A stretch of 64,000 nucleotides of DNA from CAVYXK01 sp963708245 (GTDB lineage: Bacteria; Pseudomonadota; Alphaproteobacteria; Acetobacterales; Acetobacteraceae): NCBI GenBank assembly GCA_963708245.1, contig OY970201.1, forward strand, positions 6,634,001 through 6,698,000. The letters are read 5' to 3'. Each line of letters opens with the position of its first letter. Position 1 is the stretch's first letter. Positions 33,015-41,871 of the stretch are shown one piece after another. The notes under the pieces are model-generated. The model was not told where the DNA came from. It worked only from the letters and a program-made list of their open reading frames with translations, and searched no databases. The translations under genes were made by a program, and so were the position numbers.

Positions 33015-34561
33015 TCCTACTGAGTCGCAAACCGGACGGGCTGACGGCCTGATTTAGCCCTTGCTGCGACGCGGTCGCGCTATGGTACGGGTGAAGATTC
33101 GAACCGCTCGGGGAGGGCGGCATGGATCTTCGCGATCGGTCTGGCACGGAAGCCCGGTTCAGAGCCTACGCGGCGGATTTGGCCTCGGTGCTCGGCCATG
33201 CCGACCGGGTCGCACCGTTTCAAGACTACTGCATCGGCTTGATCTCGACCGAGGGCCGCAAGAGCGTCGAACCGCTGGCGGCGGTGACCGCACCAGAGCG
33301 GACCGCGGCCCAGCACCAGTCGCTGCTGCATCTGGTGGCGCAAGCCCCATGGTCGGACCAGGCGATGCTGACCCGGGTGCGCGAGTTGGTGCTGCCATCC
33401 ATCACCGGCGATGAGCCGATCCAGGCCTGGATCATCGACGACACGGCGTTCCCCAAGAAGGGCCACCACTCGGTCGGCGTGGCGCGGCAATACTGCGGGC
33501 AGCTTGGCAAGCAGGAGAACTGCCAGGTGGCGGTGAGCCTCTCGGTGGCCACCCACCAGGCCAGCCTGCCGGTCGCCTATCGATTGTATCTGCCGCAGGA
33601 CTGGGCTGACGACCCGGTGCGGCGGATCACCGCGGGCGTGCCGGCGGAGGTTACGTTCCAGACCAAGCCGGAGATCGCGCTGCGGCAAATGCGCCAAGCC
33701 CACGCTGATGGCCTGCCGGCGGCAGTGGCGCTGATGGACCCAGCCTATGGCAACAACGCTACGCTGCGTGGCGGGATCAGCGAACTCGGACAGCCCTACG
33801 TGGCCGGCATCCTACCCACCACAGCAGTCTGGCGGCCGGGCGAGGCAGCAGTGCCAGCCCCGGCATGGTCGGGCCGCGGCCGGCCGCCCAAACGGCCGCG
33901 CCGTGATGATGCGCATCAGCCGGTCTCGGCCAAGCAGCTGGCGATCGAGCTGGCCGCCGACGCCTGGCAGCCGATCACCTGGCGAGAGGGCAGCAACACG
34001 GCACTGAGCTCACGCTTTGCCCGCCTGCGGGTGCGTCCGGCACACGATGATACCAAACGCAACGAACCTGCGGCGGAAGAGTGGCTGCTGATCGAGTGGC
34101 CAGAGGGCGCGAGCGAACCGGACCATTACTGGCTTTCCACGCTGCCGTCGGACATCACGTTCGAGCGGATGGTGGATCTCACCAAGCTGCGCTGGCGGAT
34201 CGAACGCGACTATCTGGATCTGAAGCAGGAGGTCGGGCTCGGCCATTACGAAGGCCGCGGCTGGCGGGGCTTTCACCATCACGCAAGCCTATGCATTGCG
34301 GCCTACGGATTCCTGGTCTCCGAGAAGGCGACAATTCCCCCCTCAGGACTTGCCCGCGCCTGGCGCGGCCAGCGACCTGCCGTTCCCGCAGGTTACCGAC
34401 CCAGAGGAGCTGCCGCTGCGTTCGCAGCGTCATGTGCCGAACTCGATTGCGACGCTGCGCATCCGTCTCGCACGTACCTTCGTCCATGCACTGCCGCGAT
34501 GTCCCTGCTGCGGGCATAGGCGCCAGCCCTTAAGCGCGGCATGATGAGTGACGCAGTAGGA
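33015..34561. mobile_element. IS701-family insertion sequence with TTAA target duplication
   Basis: Terminal inverted repeats TCCTACTGAGTC (33015-33026) and GACGCAGTAGGA (34550-34561) match at 11 of 12 positions. Both ends are flanked by TTAA (33011-33014 and 34562-34565), in agreement with the 4-bp YTAR target of the IS701 family. The right-hand TTAA contains the stop codon of aceA, so the insertion left aceA intact but moved its former downstream region 1.55 kb away. Confidence 0.85.
33122..34519 (+). CDS. IS701-family transposase, frameshifted near the C-terminus
   Basis: 465 residues as read. The DDE residues are visible: Asp in IIDDTAFPKKG, Asp in LMDPAYGNN and Glu in WRIERDYLDLKQEVGLGHYEGR. 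After YRPRG (about 34405-34415) the normal C-terminus (ELPLRSQRHVPNSIATLRIR ... LPRCPCCG) is in the other frame, ending at 34544, so the product has a wrong last ~35 residues. The catalytic core is complete, so activity may or may not be lost. Start ATG 33122 follows GGAGGG. Confidence 0.85.
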   Translation: MDLRDRSGTEARFRAYAADLASVLGHADRVAPFQDYCIGLISTEGRKSVEPLAAVTAPERTAAQHQSLLHLVAQAPWSDQAMLTRVRELVLPSITGDEPIQAWIIDDTAFPKKGHHSVGVARQYCGQLGKQENCQVAVSLSVATHQASLPVAYRLYLPQDWADDPVRRITAGVPAEVTFQTKPEIALRQMRQAHADGLPAAVALMDPAYGNNATLRGGISELGQPYVAGILPTTAVWRPGEAAVPAPAWSGRGRPPKRPRRDDAHQPVSAKQLAIELAADAWQPITWREGSNTALSSRFARLRVRPAHDDTKRNEPAAEEWLLIEWPEGASEPDHYWLSTLPSDITFERMVDLTKLRWRIERDYLDLKQEVGLGHYEGRGWRGFHHHASLCIAAYGFLVSEKATIPPSGLARAWRGQRPAVPAGYRPRGAAAAFAASCAELDCDAAHPSRTYLRPCTAAMSLLRA

Positions 34562-35938
34562 TTAATCCCCACTCGCCGCCCAGGCATGTGCGTGCACCAG
34601 CCCATCGTCATAGCCCTCCGGCTCAGCGTGCCCGCCAGAAGCACGAAACTGCGCGGTCTCCGTGCTACCCGATAGCGCAGTGGTCGAAGACCGCCCGCCG
34701 GAAATCGCCATCGCGACAGCGTCGAAATACCCCACGCCCACTTCGCGCTGATGGCGCGTCGCCGTATAGCCGGCAGCCTCCGACGCAAACTCCGCCTGCT
34801 GCAGCTCCGAATACGCAGCCATACCGCGATCCCGATAACCGCGAGCCAGCGTGAACATCGAATGGTTCAGGCTGTGGAACCCGGCCAGCGTGACGAACTG
34901 GAACCGGTACCCCATCGCCGCGATATCCCGCTGGAACCCCGCAATCCGCTCCGGCGACAGCTTCTTCGCCCAGTTGAAGCTCGGCGAGCAGTTATAGGCC
35001 AGCATCTTGCCCGGAAACTCGCGATAAATCGCCTCGGCAAAGCGCTCCGCTTCGCCCAGATCCGGCTCGCTCGTCTCCCACCACAGCAGGTCAGCATACG
35101 GCGCATAAGCCAGACTGCGGGCGATCGCATAATCCACACCAAGCCCCGGCTTGATACGGAAGAAACCTTCAGCGGTGCGCTCGCCGGAGATGAAGGACCG
35201 GTCGCGCTCGTCGATATCGCTGGTCAGAAGCTGCGCCGACTGGGCATCGGTGCGGCACAGCAGCAGCGTGGACACCCCCTCTACATCCGCCGCCAGCCTG
35301 GCCGCGTTCAGCGTGCGGATGTGCTGCGCGATCGGCACCAGCACCTTGCCGCCGAGATGGCCGCATTTCTTCTCGCTCGCCAACTGGTCCTCGAAATGCA
35401 CGCCGGCGGCGCCCGCCTCGATCATGGCCCGCATCAGCTCATAGGCATTGAGCGGCCCGCCAAATCCCGCCTCGGCGTCCGCCACGATCGGCGCCATCCA
35501 ATACGTGCCGTCGCCGCTCCATTCGCTCACCGCGATCTGATCCGCGCGGCGCAGCGCAGCGTTGATCCGCCGCACCACGCTGGGAACGGAGTCCACTGGA
35601 TAGAGCGACTGATCGGGATACATCTGTCCGGCTGTGTTGGCGTCGGCCGCGACTTGCCACCCGGACAGATAGATCGCGTTCAACCCCGCTTTGACCTGCT
35701 GCAGCGCCTGGTTGCCGGTCAGAGCCCCGAGCGTCGCGACATACGGCTCGGTGCGCAGCAGGTGCCAGAGGCGGGCAGCCCCCCTCTCGGCCAGCGTGTG
35801 CCGGATACGGAAGGACCCGGCCAGCCGCTCGACATCGGCCGCGGTGTAGTCGCGCCGGATGCCGGCAAAGCGCTCGGGATCGCCGAAGCCACCTTGGCTG
35901 CCATCGGGGGCACGGCACTCTGTGGGAACGGAACGCAT
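34562..35938 (-). CDS. aceA: Isocitrate lyase
   Basis: 458 residues. Catalytic-loop signature KKCGHLGGK (nucleophile-like Cys), substrate Mg site VADAEAGFGG, EDQLASEKKCGH, and NCSPSFNWAKKL for glyoxylate/succinate binding. It cleaves isocitrate to glyoxylate and succinate in the glyoxylate shunt for growth on C2 compounds and fatty acids. It is divergent from the ScfR/RamB-type regulator, the usual arrangement in which that regulator controls aceA. The stop codon TAA lies within the TTAA target duplication of the IS701 element. Confidence 0.95.
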   Translation of the reverse strand: MRSVPTECRAPDGSQGGFGDPERFAGIRRDYTAADVERLAGSFRIRHTLAERGAARLWHLLRTEPYVATLGALTGNQALQQVKAGLNAIYLSGWQVAADANTAGQMYPDQSLYPVDSVPSVVRRINAALRRADQIAVSEWSGDGTYWMAPIVADAEAGFGGPLNAYELMRAMIEAGAAGVHFEDQLASEKKCGHLGGKVLVPIAQHIRTLNAARLAADVEGVSTLLLCRTDAQSAQLLTSDIDERDRSFISGERTAEGFFRIKPGLGVDYAIARSLAYAPYADLLWWETSEPDLGEAERFAEAIYREFPGKMLAYNCSPSFNWAKKLSPERIAGFQRDIAAMGYRFQFVTLAGFHSLNHSMFTLARGYRDRGMAAYSELQQAEFASEAAGYTATRHQREVGVGYFDAVAMAISGGRSSTTALSGSTETAQFRASGGHAEPEGYDDGLVHAHAWAASGD

Positions 35939-35976
35939 GAGGGGACCTCTGACTAGAAAACAGAAGCGTTAATTAT

Positions 35977-36042
35977 TGACATTGCGGATGCGAATGACAG
36001 CCACTATCGGCTAACGTGCCGCAGAAAGGCGTCACGCCTTTC
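35977..36042. promoter_or_regulatory. Two dyads between aceA and scfR
   Basis: A perfect 9-bp inverted repeat with one central base, GAAAGGCGTCACGCCTTTC, is at 36024-36042. A looser dyad with arms TGaCATT and AATGaCA separated by nine bases is at 35977-35999. Both lie in the 139-bp gap between the divergent starts and are candidate binding sites for the adjacent regulator. The right one is 36 bp from the scfR start, so it could also autoregulate. Confidence 0.55.
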
Positions 36043-36077
36043 ACACGCCACGCCGATAATCAGTAAAGGCTGTAAAG

Positions 36078-37481
36078 ATGCCCCAAGCCCTGATCGGCCG
36101 AACCGTCCGACGCCTGAGGACGGAACGGGACCTCACGCAACAGGCGCTGGCCGCCCGGCTCGGCATCTCCGCGAGCTATCTCAACCTGATCGAGCACGAC
36201 CAGCGCACGGTCACCGCCTCGTTGCTGATCAAGCTCGCGGAGACGCTGCAAGCGAATTTGGCTACCCTCTCCGGCAACACCGAGCGACAGCTCGTGGCCG
36301 GCCTGCGAGAGGTGTTCGCAGACCCCCTGCTTGGCGCCGACGGGGTACCGGACAATGAGGTGATCGAACTCGCCGGTACCGCGCCAAACGCCGCACGTGC
36401 CATTCTGACGCTGTATCGCGCCTTGCGGGTTGCGCGCGAGGACGCTGGCGGTGTCGCGCTCCCATCCGGCCGGCGGATCCTGTTGCCCAATGAGGAAGCG
36501 CGCGACGTCTTCGACGAACACGCCAACCACTTCCCCGACCTGGAAACAGCAGCGGAGACGATCGCCGCCGAACTCGCGGCTCCCCCCCACGAGATGAACC
36601 ACGCCGTCGCCGAGCGGCTGCGCCGGGCGCACGGCCTGACCGTCACGGTACAGCCGCTGGCCGGTGCGCTCAGGCGATACGATCCGGCGACGCGCAGCCT
36701 CGCCCTATCGGAGGCACTCCCACGCGAGAGCCGCGGCTTCCAAATGGCGTTCCAACTCGCCCTGCTGGAAGCGCGCGAGCCGGTCGATGCCATCGTCCAG
36801 GCAGCCGCCCCCTCCTCGACCGAGGCGGCAATGCTGATCCGTATAGGCCTCCTGAACTACGTCGCCGCAGCGCTGCTGATGCCCTACGCGCCATTCCGCG
36901 CCAGCGCCCAGGCACTACGTCACGACGTAACGGCCCTGGCAGCGCGGTTCGGCGTTTCCTACGAGCAAGCCTGCCAGCGGCTGTCGGCGCTGCAACGCCC
37001 GAACGCACGCGGTGTGCCGTTCTTCTTCGTACGCGTCGATCCCGCCGGGAACGTCTCAAAGCGGTTCTCCGCCGCCGGGTTCCCGTTCGCGCGATACGGC
37101 GGCTCATGCCCGCGCTGGGTGGTGCACACCGCCTTCGCCCGTCCGGGCGAGGTGCAGGTGCAGATCGCAGAATTGCCAGACGGCGCAGCGTTCCTGTGCT
37201 TCGCCCGCACTGTCGAAGCCCCTGCGTCGCGTTGGAGCGAGCCGAGGCCAACGCACGTCGTGGCAATCGGCTGCCCCGTCACACATGCCGCCGACGTGAT
37301 CTATGCCGACGGCCTGGATCTCCAGCGCGCCCGAGTCGGCATCGGGTTGTCATGCAGGCTATGCGATCGCCCCGATTGCCGCAGCCGCGCCTTCCCGCCT
37401 CTGGAGCACCGGCTCGCGCTCGATCCCCTGACAAGGAGTGCCAGTCCGTACCAGTTTGAAGTACGCAGCCGTGTCGAATAA
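36078..37481 (+). CDS. ScfR/RamB-type glyoxylate-shunt regulator (XRE + DUF2083)
   Basis: 467 residues. The XRE HTH spans residues about 5-60 (RTVRRLRTERDLTQQALAARLGISASYLNLIEHDQR). An IrrE/ImmA-like middle region follows (about 190-300), and the C-terminal DUF2083 domain includes RVGIGLSCRLCDRPDCRSRAFP with conserved Cys residues. These regulators (ScfR, RamB, MccR) sense short-chain acyl-CoA and control aceA, methylcitrate or acetate genes. The divergent aceA fits. Start ATG 36078 follows the purine-rich TGTAAAG. Confidence 0.88.
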   Translation: MPQALIGRTVRRLRTERDLTQQALAARLGISASYLNLIEHDQRTVTASLLIKLAETLQANLATLSGNTERQLVAGLREVFADPLLGADGVPDNEVIELAGTAPNAARAILTLYRALRVAREDAGGVALPSGRRILLPNEEARDVFDEHANHFPDLETAAETIAAELAAPPHEMNHAVAERLRRAHGLTVTVQPLAGALRRYDPATRSLALSEALPRESRGFQMAFQLALLEAREPVDAIVQAAAPSSTEAAMLIRIGLLNYVAAALLMPYAPFRASAQALRHDVTALAARFGVSYEQACQRLSALQRPNARGVPFFFVRVDPAGNVSKRFSAAGFPFARYGGSCPRWVVHTAFARPGEVQVQIAELPDGAAFLCFARTVEAPASRWSEPRPTHVVAIGCPVTHAADVIYADGLDLQRARVGIGLSCRLCDRPDCRSRAFPPLEHRLALDPLTRSASPYQFEVRSRVE

Positions 37482-37683
37482 TCCCCCTTGCACCGCGGAC
37501 CCCGAGCCGCAATCCGTGCATCGCCACAGGTCCCTCGTAGAGGTTGTTGCGCCGTCCGGAGTAGGCTCGATCAGCGGATCAATCATCCGCGATCGTCTGT
37601 ACCATCGGATACGGCCGTTGCCACTGCGCAGTCGTGTCGGCGTCCTGATAGTGGCGCAAGCGCAGTCGTTGCCGGTGCGACAA

Positions 37684-37965
37684 TCAGCCGGAGCGACGCC
37701 TCAGTCGGCGCGCATTTGCTGTCGCCTTCCTGTGCCACGGTTCGATCAGGGCCGACAGTGTCGCCGGCTTCGATCTGCTCAGAAGCGCGGTCGACCGCCC
37801 GAATGCCGCAGCCTTCTCCTGCACCATCCGGGCATACTCCGCCGGCGAGCATGTGCCGCGTGCCATCATCAGGGTACGGTGGCCGATCGTCTCCCAGGAG
37901 GCGAGCGTCAACTCCAGCATCTTGAGGGGAAGAAAGGTCGATCCGCGACGCCTGCGCTTTGTCAT
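37684..37965 (-). CDS. Small phasin-like protein
   Basis: 93 residues, basic at both ends, helical in the centre: LPLKMLELTLASWETIGHRTLMMARGTCSPAEYARMVQEKAAA. This resembles small phasin-type proteins found with polyhydroxyalkanoate metabolism in alphaproteobacteria, but I cannot name a family firmly. Start ATG 37965 has AGGA at the right distance. The neighbourhood (isocitrate lyase, its regulator) is consistent with carbon storage, but this is inference. Confidence 0.5.
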   Translation of the reverse strand: MTKRRRRGSTFLPLKMLELTLASWETIGHRTLMMARGTCSPAEYARMVQEKAAAFGRSTALLSRSKPATLSALIEPWHRKATANARRLRRRSG

Positions 37966-38145
37966 TGGATTGGTCCTCGTGCGTACTTCTTCCAGGCAGT
38001 CTCTGGTTCTCTGCCGGCCGACGGTCGTCGGTCGCATGATCGAAGCTGCCGTCGTCGCGATATTTCGCGAGGATCAGCGTGTGAGCAACACGCGGCCGCG
38101 CGCTAAATCACTGACCGTCACATCACCTCTTCGGCACACCCGCCT

Positions 38146-38976
38146 CTAGGCCGCGCGCCAGAGCTCACCGTCGCGGGTGGCCCTCCCTTCTGCTTCCAGT
38201 TTCAGCAGATGCGACAGCACATTTCGTTCAGCCGCACGCTGCAGCCGGGGATGCGTCTGCGAGTAGAGCGCATCGCGCAGTGCCAGCGTGGTTGCGGGTG
38301 CCTTCGCCAGCCGCGCCAGAATGCTCCGCTCGCGCTCCATGCGGTGGAACAGCAGTGCCCGCGTGAGCTTGCGCGGCTCCGGCAAGGCGGGCCCGTGCCC
38401 CGGCAGGAATACGTCGTCGGTTCTGTCGAGCACACGCCGCAGACTGGCGAAATACGCCCGCATGTCGCCGTCCGGCGGGCTGACGACGCTCGAATTCCAC
38501 GACATTACATGATCGGCGCTGAACAGCACCGCGGTACCGTCCCTCGCGCCGAACGCAAAGCAGAGATGATCCGATGCATGACCCGGCGTGTGGATCGCCG
38601 TCAAACCGGCGACCACGTCGGTGTCGTTCACCCCGGCATCAGGTACAAACGCCTCGATCGCGGCGTCGTGGAACGCGACGACCGGCGCACCGGTCGCCGC
38701 CTTCAGGGCCGGCACCGCCCCCGTGTGATCATGATGGAAATGCGACAGCAGAATCAGATCGACCTTGCCGCCAGTTGCGCGCAGCACCGCCTCGACATGC
38801 TCCGGCTGGTCCGGCCCGGGGTCCAGAACCACCGCTCCATCCGCCGCCTCGATCAGGTAGGTATTGGTGCCGTGATACGTCATCGGCCCGGGATTGGCGG
38901 CGACGATGCGGCTGATGCCGGGCAGCACCGGCAGCACCGTGCCGCGCGGCGGCTTGGGTTCAGTCAGGAAGGCCAT
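38146..38976 (-). CDS. MBL-fold metallohydrolase (LACTB2-like)
   Basis: 276 residues. The metal motif HFHHDH in LLSHFHHDHTGAV, His in TPGHASDHLC, Asp in SADHVM and His in PGHGPAL give the full two-metal MBL set. The C-terminal winged-helix-like tail (LKLEAEGRATRDGELWR) is typical of the LACTB2/RNase-like subfamily. Substrate unknown. It stands alone, divergent from the small secreted protein at 39049. Confidence 0.85.
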   Translation of the reverse strand: MAFLTEPKPPRGTVLPVLPGISRIVAANPGPMTYHGTNTYLIEAADGAVVLDPGPDQPEHVEAVLRATGGKVDLILLSHFHHDHTGAVPALKAATGAPVVAFHDAAIEAFVPDAGVNDTDVVAGLTAIHTPGHASDHLCFAFGARDGTAVLFSADHVMSWNSSVVSPPDGDMRAYFASLRRVLDRTDDVFLPGHGPALPEPRKLTRALLFHRMERERSILARLAKAPATTLALRDALYSQTHPRLQRAAERNVLSHLLKLEAEGRATRDGELWRAA

Positions 38977-39048
38977 CGCGTCCTCGGTGTGCTACTCACC
39001 GGTAGATGGCGGAAAGGTCCGGTGCTGGCAACGCTGGGAGGTCTCAAC

Positions 39049-39384
39049 ATGATCGGAAAGCTGCTGTTCGGAGCAGTGCTGATGGCGGGGGTGGGGTATG
39101 GCTATCCGCTGGTGAACGAGCACGCGGGAAACGCGTGCCAGGCCTTGGAACGGCGCGTTATCGCCATGGCCGCTCCGGCTGCGCCCCTCGAGCGCCCCGG
39201 GCGCGCAATAGAGTGGGCAGTGGCGCGGATCTATCTGGAGCCGCTGTCGGACGGGCGGTTGGCTGCGGCCCAGGCGAAGCAGCGCTACCCGGCGCTGCCC
39301 GCGGAGGTTGGATGTGCGGTCGGCTATTGGACGACGCTGCTCGATCCGCGGGCGCAGCAGGCGGTGCAACGGGCGATGCGGTAA
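39049..39384 (+). CDS. Small exported hypothetical protein
   Basis: 111 residues with an N-terminal hydrophobic segment (MIGKLLFGAVLMAGVGYGY) that acts as a signal or anchor. Two cysteines (NACQALE and VGCAVGYWTTLLDP) could form a disulfide outside the cytoplasm. Ribosome site GGGAGG precedes ATG 39049 by 7 nt. No family recognised. Confidence 0.6.
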   Translation: MIGKLLFGAVLMAGVGYGYPLVNEHAGNACQALERRVIAMAAPAAPLERPGRAIEWAVARIYLEPLSDGRLAAAQAKQRYPALPAEVGCAVGYWTTLLDPRAQQAVQRAMR

Positions 39385-39415
39385 GGTGACTGCGTGGGTG
39401 AGGGTCTCACCACCT

Positions 39416-39462
39416 GATCCAACTGTCTCGCGCACAGCAAAATGAGACGGTGATGAGAATAG
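39416..39462. repeat. Dispersed ~46-nt intergenic repeat, copy B
   Basis: Matches copy A at 32961-33006 (core AATGAGACGGTGATGAGAA). The remainder of the gap 39385-39657 has no gene; a short GGGTGAGGGTCTCACC dyad precedes the repeat. Confidence 0.55.
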
Positions 39463-39657
39463 ACCGCATCCCACGATGACGGGAACGGCGAGCCCACATC
39501 CGCCTCTTCCGCTCGCGGCAGAGGTGGACGGGGCGCGGCCCGCGGCCATTTCCGGTCTGGCTGAGCGTCCATTTTAATATGGCCGTGGCCCGTCGGCCGC
39601 TATCCCCGGCAACATGCCGTTGCGCCCAGGGTGCTGTGGCTCTAATCTGCCCAAATC

Positions 39658-40725
39658 ATGGGCAACTGTCGTTCCGCCAACACAATTCCGCCGATCGAGA
39701 TCGGTCCGGGTATTCGCATCGACACACCGGTGATCCTCGCGCCCATGTCCGGCGTCACCGATCTGCCATTCCGCCGGCTCGCCAAACAACAGGGTGCCGG
39801 CATGGTGGTATCCGAGATGATCGCTTCCTGGGCGATGATCCGCGAGAACCGCGCCACGCTGCGCATGGCCGAAGTCGATGGCGCCGGCGGTGTCTCCGCG
39901 GTGCAGCTCGCCGGCTGCGAGCCGGCGGCGATGGCGGAGGCAGCGCGGCTAGCAGTGGATCGCGGCGCCGACCTGATCGACATTAATTTCGGCTGTCCGG
40001 TGAAGAAGGTAGCGGTCGGACAATCCGCAGGCTCGGCGCTGATGCGCGACGAATTGGCCGCCGCCGCCATCCTCGAAACGACAGTGAAAGCGGTGCCGGT
40101 GCCGGTGACGCTGAAGATGCGGATGGGCTGGGACCATTCCAGCCTGAACGCGCCGCGCCTTGCCCGCATCGCCGAAGATGCCGGCATCCGCATGATCACA
40201 GTGCACGGGCGCACCCGACAGCAGTTCTACACGGGCCACGCTGACTGGGCGTTCATCGCTAAGGTAAAGGAGGCCGTGCGCATCCCGGTGATCGCCAACG
40301 GCGACATTCTGACCGAGGACGATGCCGCCGAGGCACTCACCCGGTCGAGCGCGGACGGCGTGATGATCGGGCGCGGCTGCTACGGCCGGCCCTGGTTCCC
40401 TGCGATGGTAGCACGCTTCCTCCGGACCGGCCGACGGGAGCCGGAGCCGTCATTGGCGCAGCAGAAGCAGGTAGTGCTCAGCCATTACGCCACGATGCTC
40501 AGCCATTTCGGAACCGAGGCCGGGTTGCGGCTGGCCCGCAAGCACGTCTCCTGGTACTCGCGCGGCCTGACGGGATCGGCCGAGTTCCGCGCCACGGTCA
40601 CCCGCCTGCCCGACGCCCGCGCGGTGATACGGCTGATCCACGACTTCTACGACCGGCTGATCGAGGCAGGGGCGAGCCGCGCCCCGCCGCGCCGCGACGA
40701 GCCGGAACTGGCCGAAGCGGCATGA
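39658..40725 (+). CDS. dusB: tRNA-dihydrouridine synthase B
   Basis: 355 residues. TIM barrel with FMN: VILAPMSGVTDLPFRRLAKQQG, catalytic Cys in DINFGCPVKKV, KMRMGWD, HGRTRQQFYTG and the phosphate-binding GVMIGRGCYG. It reduces uridines in tRNA D loops. It is first in the classic dusB-ntrB-ntrC unit (nifR3 of Rhodobacter), and its stop overlaps the ntrB start (ATGA). The first 12 residues look like extra N-terminal sequence; a later start is possible. Confidence 0.92.
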   Translation: MGNCRSANTIPPIEIGPGIRIDTPVILAPMSGVTDLPFRRLAKQQGAGMVVSEMIASWAMIRENRATLRMAEVDGAGGVSAVQLAGCEPAAMAEAARLAVDRGADLIDINFGCPVKKVAVGQSAGSALMRDELAAAAILETTVKAVPVPVTLKMRMGWDHSSLNAPRLARIAEDAGIRMITVHGRTRQQFYTGHADWAFIAKVKEAVRIPVIANGDILTEDDAAEALTRSSADGVMIGRGCYGRPWFPAMVARFLRTGRREPEPSLAQQKQVVLSHYATMLSHFGTEAGLRLARKHVSWYSRGLTGSAEFRATVTRLPDARAVIRLIHDFYDRLIEAGASRAPPRRDEPELAEAA

Positions 40726-41861
40726 GCGGCAGCAAGACACATCGGCTCCTCGCTGCCATCGGCCGCTCCAAGGACCGGCAGCGCCAGCCCGACGCCGGGC
40801 ACATCCTGAGCGCGCTACCGGTCCCGGTGGTGCTGCTCGACCCCGACAACCGGTTTCGCTACGCCAACCAGGAGGCCGAGCAGTTCCTCGGCATCTCCAT
40901 GGCCCAGCTCGCGCAACTTACGCTTGGTGACATCATTCCATCAGACAACCCGCTGTTCCTCCTGATCCGGCAGGTGCGCGAGACCGAGGCCAGTATCGCC
41001 GATCACGAAATGACGCTGGAAAGCCCGCGCATTCACAAGCAGGGTATCACCGTTCAGGGCTCGCCCCTGCCCGAGGAGCCAGGTGCCGTGCTCCTGGTGC
41101 TGCAGGACGCATCGACGGCGCGCGCATTGGATCGGCAGCTCGCATTTCGCAGCGCCGCGCGCAGCGTCACCGGAATGGCGGCAGTGCTTGCGCATGAAGT
41201 GAAGAACCCGCTCTCCGGCATTCGCGGGGCGGCGCAACTTCTGGAAACGAATGTCAGCCCGGAGGATCGTGAGCTCACCATACTGATTCGCGACGAGGCC
41301 GATCGCATCCGCGCGCTGGTCGATCGTATGGAGAGTTTCGGCGAGAAGCCGCTGGCACGGAGTGCAGTAAACCTTCATCGCGTGCTGGACCACGTGCGCA
41401 AGCTGGCGGAAACAGGTTTCGTCGCGGCGGTGCGTTTCCAGGAGTTCTACGATCCCTCGCTGCCGCCGGCCTGGGGCAACCGCGACCAGCTCATCCAGGC
41501 GGTGCTGAACCTAGTCAAGAATGCCGCCGAAGCCGTGAGCGCACAGGCGAACCCCGAAATCATGCTCACCACCGGCTATCAGCACGGGGTGCGTATCGCA
41601 GTGCCCGGCTCGTCGCGGCGGCTCGACCTCCCGCTGCTCGTCACCGTGCGCGACAACGGGCCGGGCATTCCCGAGGACATCCGCCCCCATCTCTTCGAGC
41701 CGTTCGTCAGCTCGAAACCCTCCGGCAGCGGCCTGGGGCTTGCGCTGGTTGCCAAGATCGTCGGCGACCATGGCGGGCTGATCGAGGTCGACAGCCGGCC
41801 CGGTCGCACCGAATTCCGCCTGCATCTGCCTGTCTTCGGTGATGACAATTCTGCGTGCTGA
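40722..41861 (+). CDS. ntrB: Nitrogen regulation sensor kinase NtrB
   Basis: 379 residues. PAS domain about 25-130 (ALPVPVVLLDPDNRFRYANQEAEQFLG), HisKA with the phosphorylated His in LAHEVKNPLSGIRGAAQLLE (about 155), and HATPase with NLVKNAAEAV, RDNGPGIPEDI and GSGLGLALVAKIVGDHGG. No membrane segment, so cytosolic. It phosphorylates NtrC under nitrogen limitation, under PII control. Coupled to dusB upstream and ntrC downstream. Confidence 0.93.
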   Translation: MSGSKTHRLLAAIGRSKDRQRQPDAGHILSALPVPVVLLDPDNRFRYANQEAEQFLGISMAQLAQLTLGDIIPSDNPLFLLIRQVRETEASIADHEMTLESPRIHKQGITVQGSPLPEEPGAVLLVLQDASTARALDRQLAFRSAARSVTGMAAVLAHEVKNPLSGIRGAAQLLETNVSPEDRELTILIRDEADRIRALVDRMESFGEKPLARSAVNLHRVLDHVRKLAETGFVAAVRFQEFYDPSLPPAWGNRDQLIQAVLNLVKNAAEAVSAQANPEIMLTTGYQHGVRIAVPGSSRRLDLPLLVTVRDNGPGIPEDIRPHLFEPFVSSKPSGSGLGLALVAKIVGDHGGLIEVDSRPGRTEFRLHLPVFGDDNSAC

Positions 41862-41871
41862 GGAGCTCCAG

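Noticed and set aside
34751..35956. Long open frame (401 codons) on the plus strand
   Set aside because: Antisense to aceA; Arg-rich low-complexity composition and no recognisable motifs.
38209..39048. N-terminal extension of the small exported protein gene
   Set aside because: The open frame is antisense to the MBL hydrolase; the real start is ATG 39049 with a GGGAGG ribosome site and signal segment.
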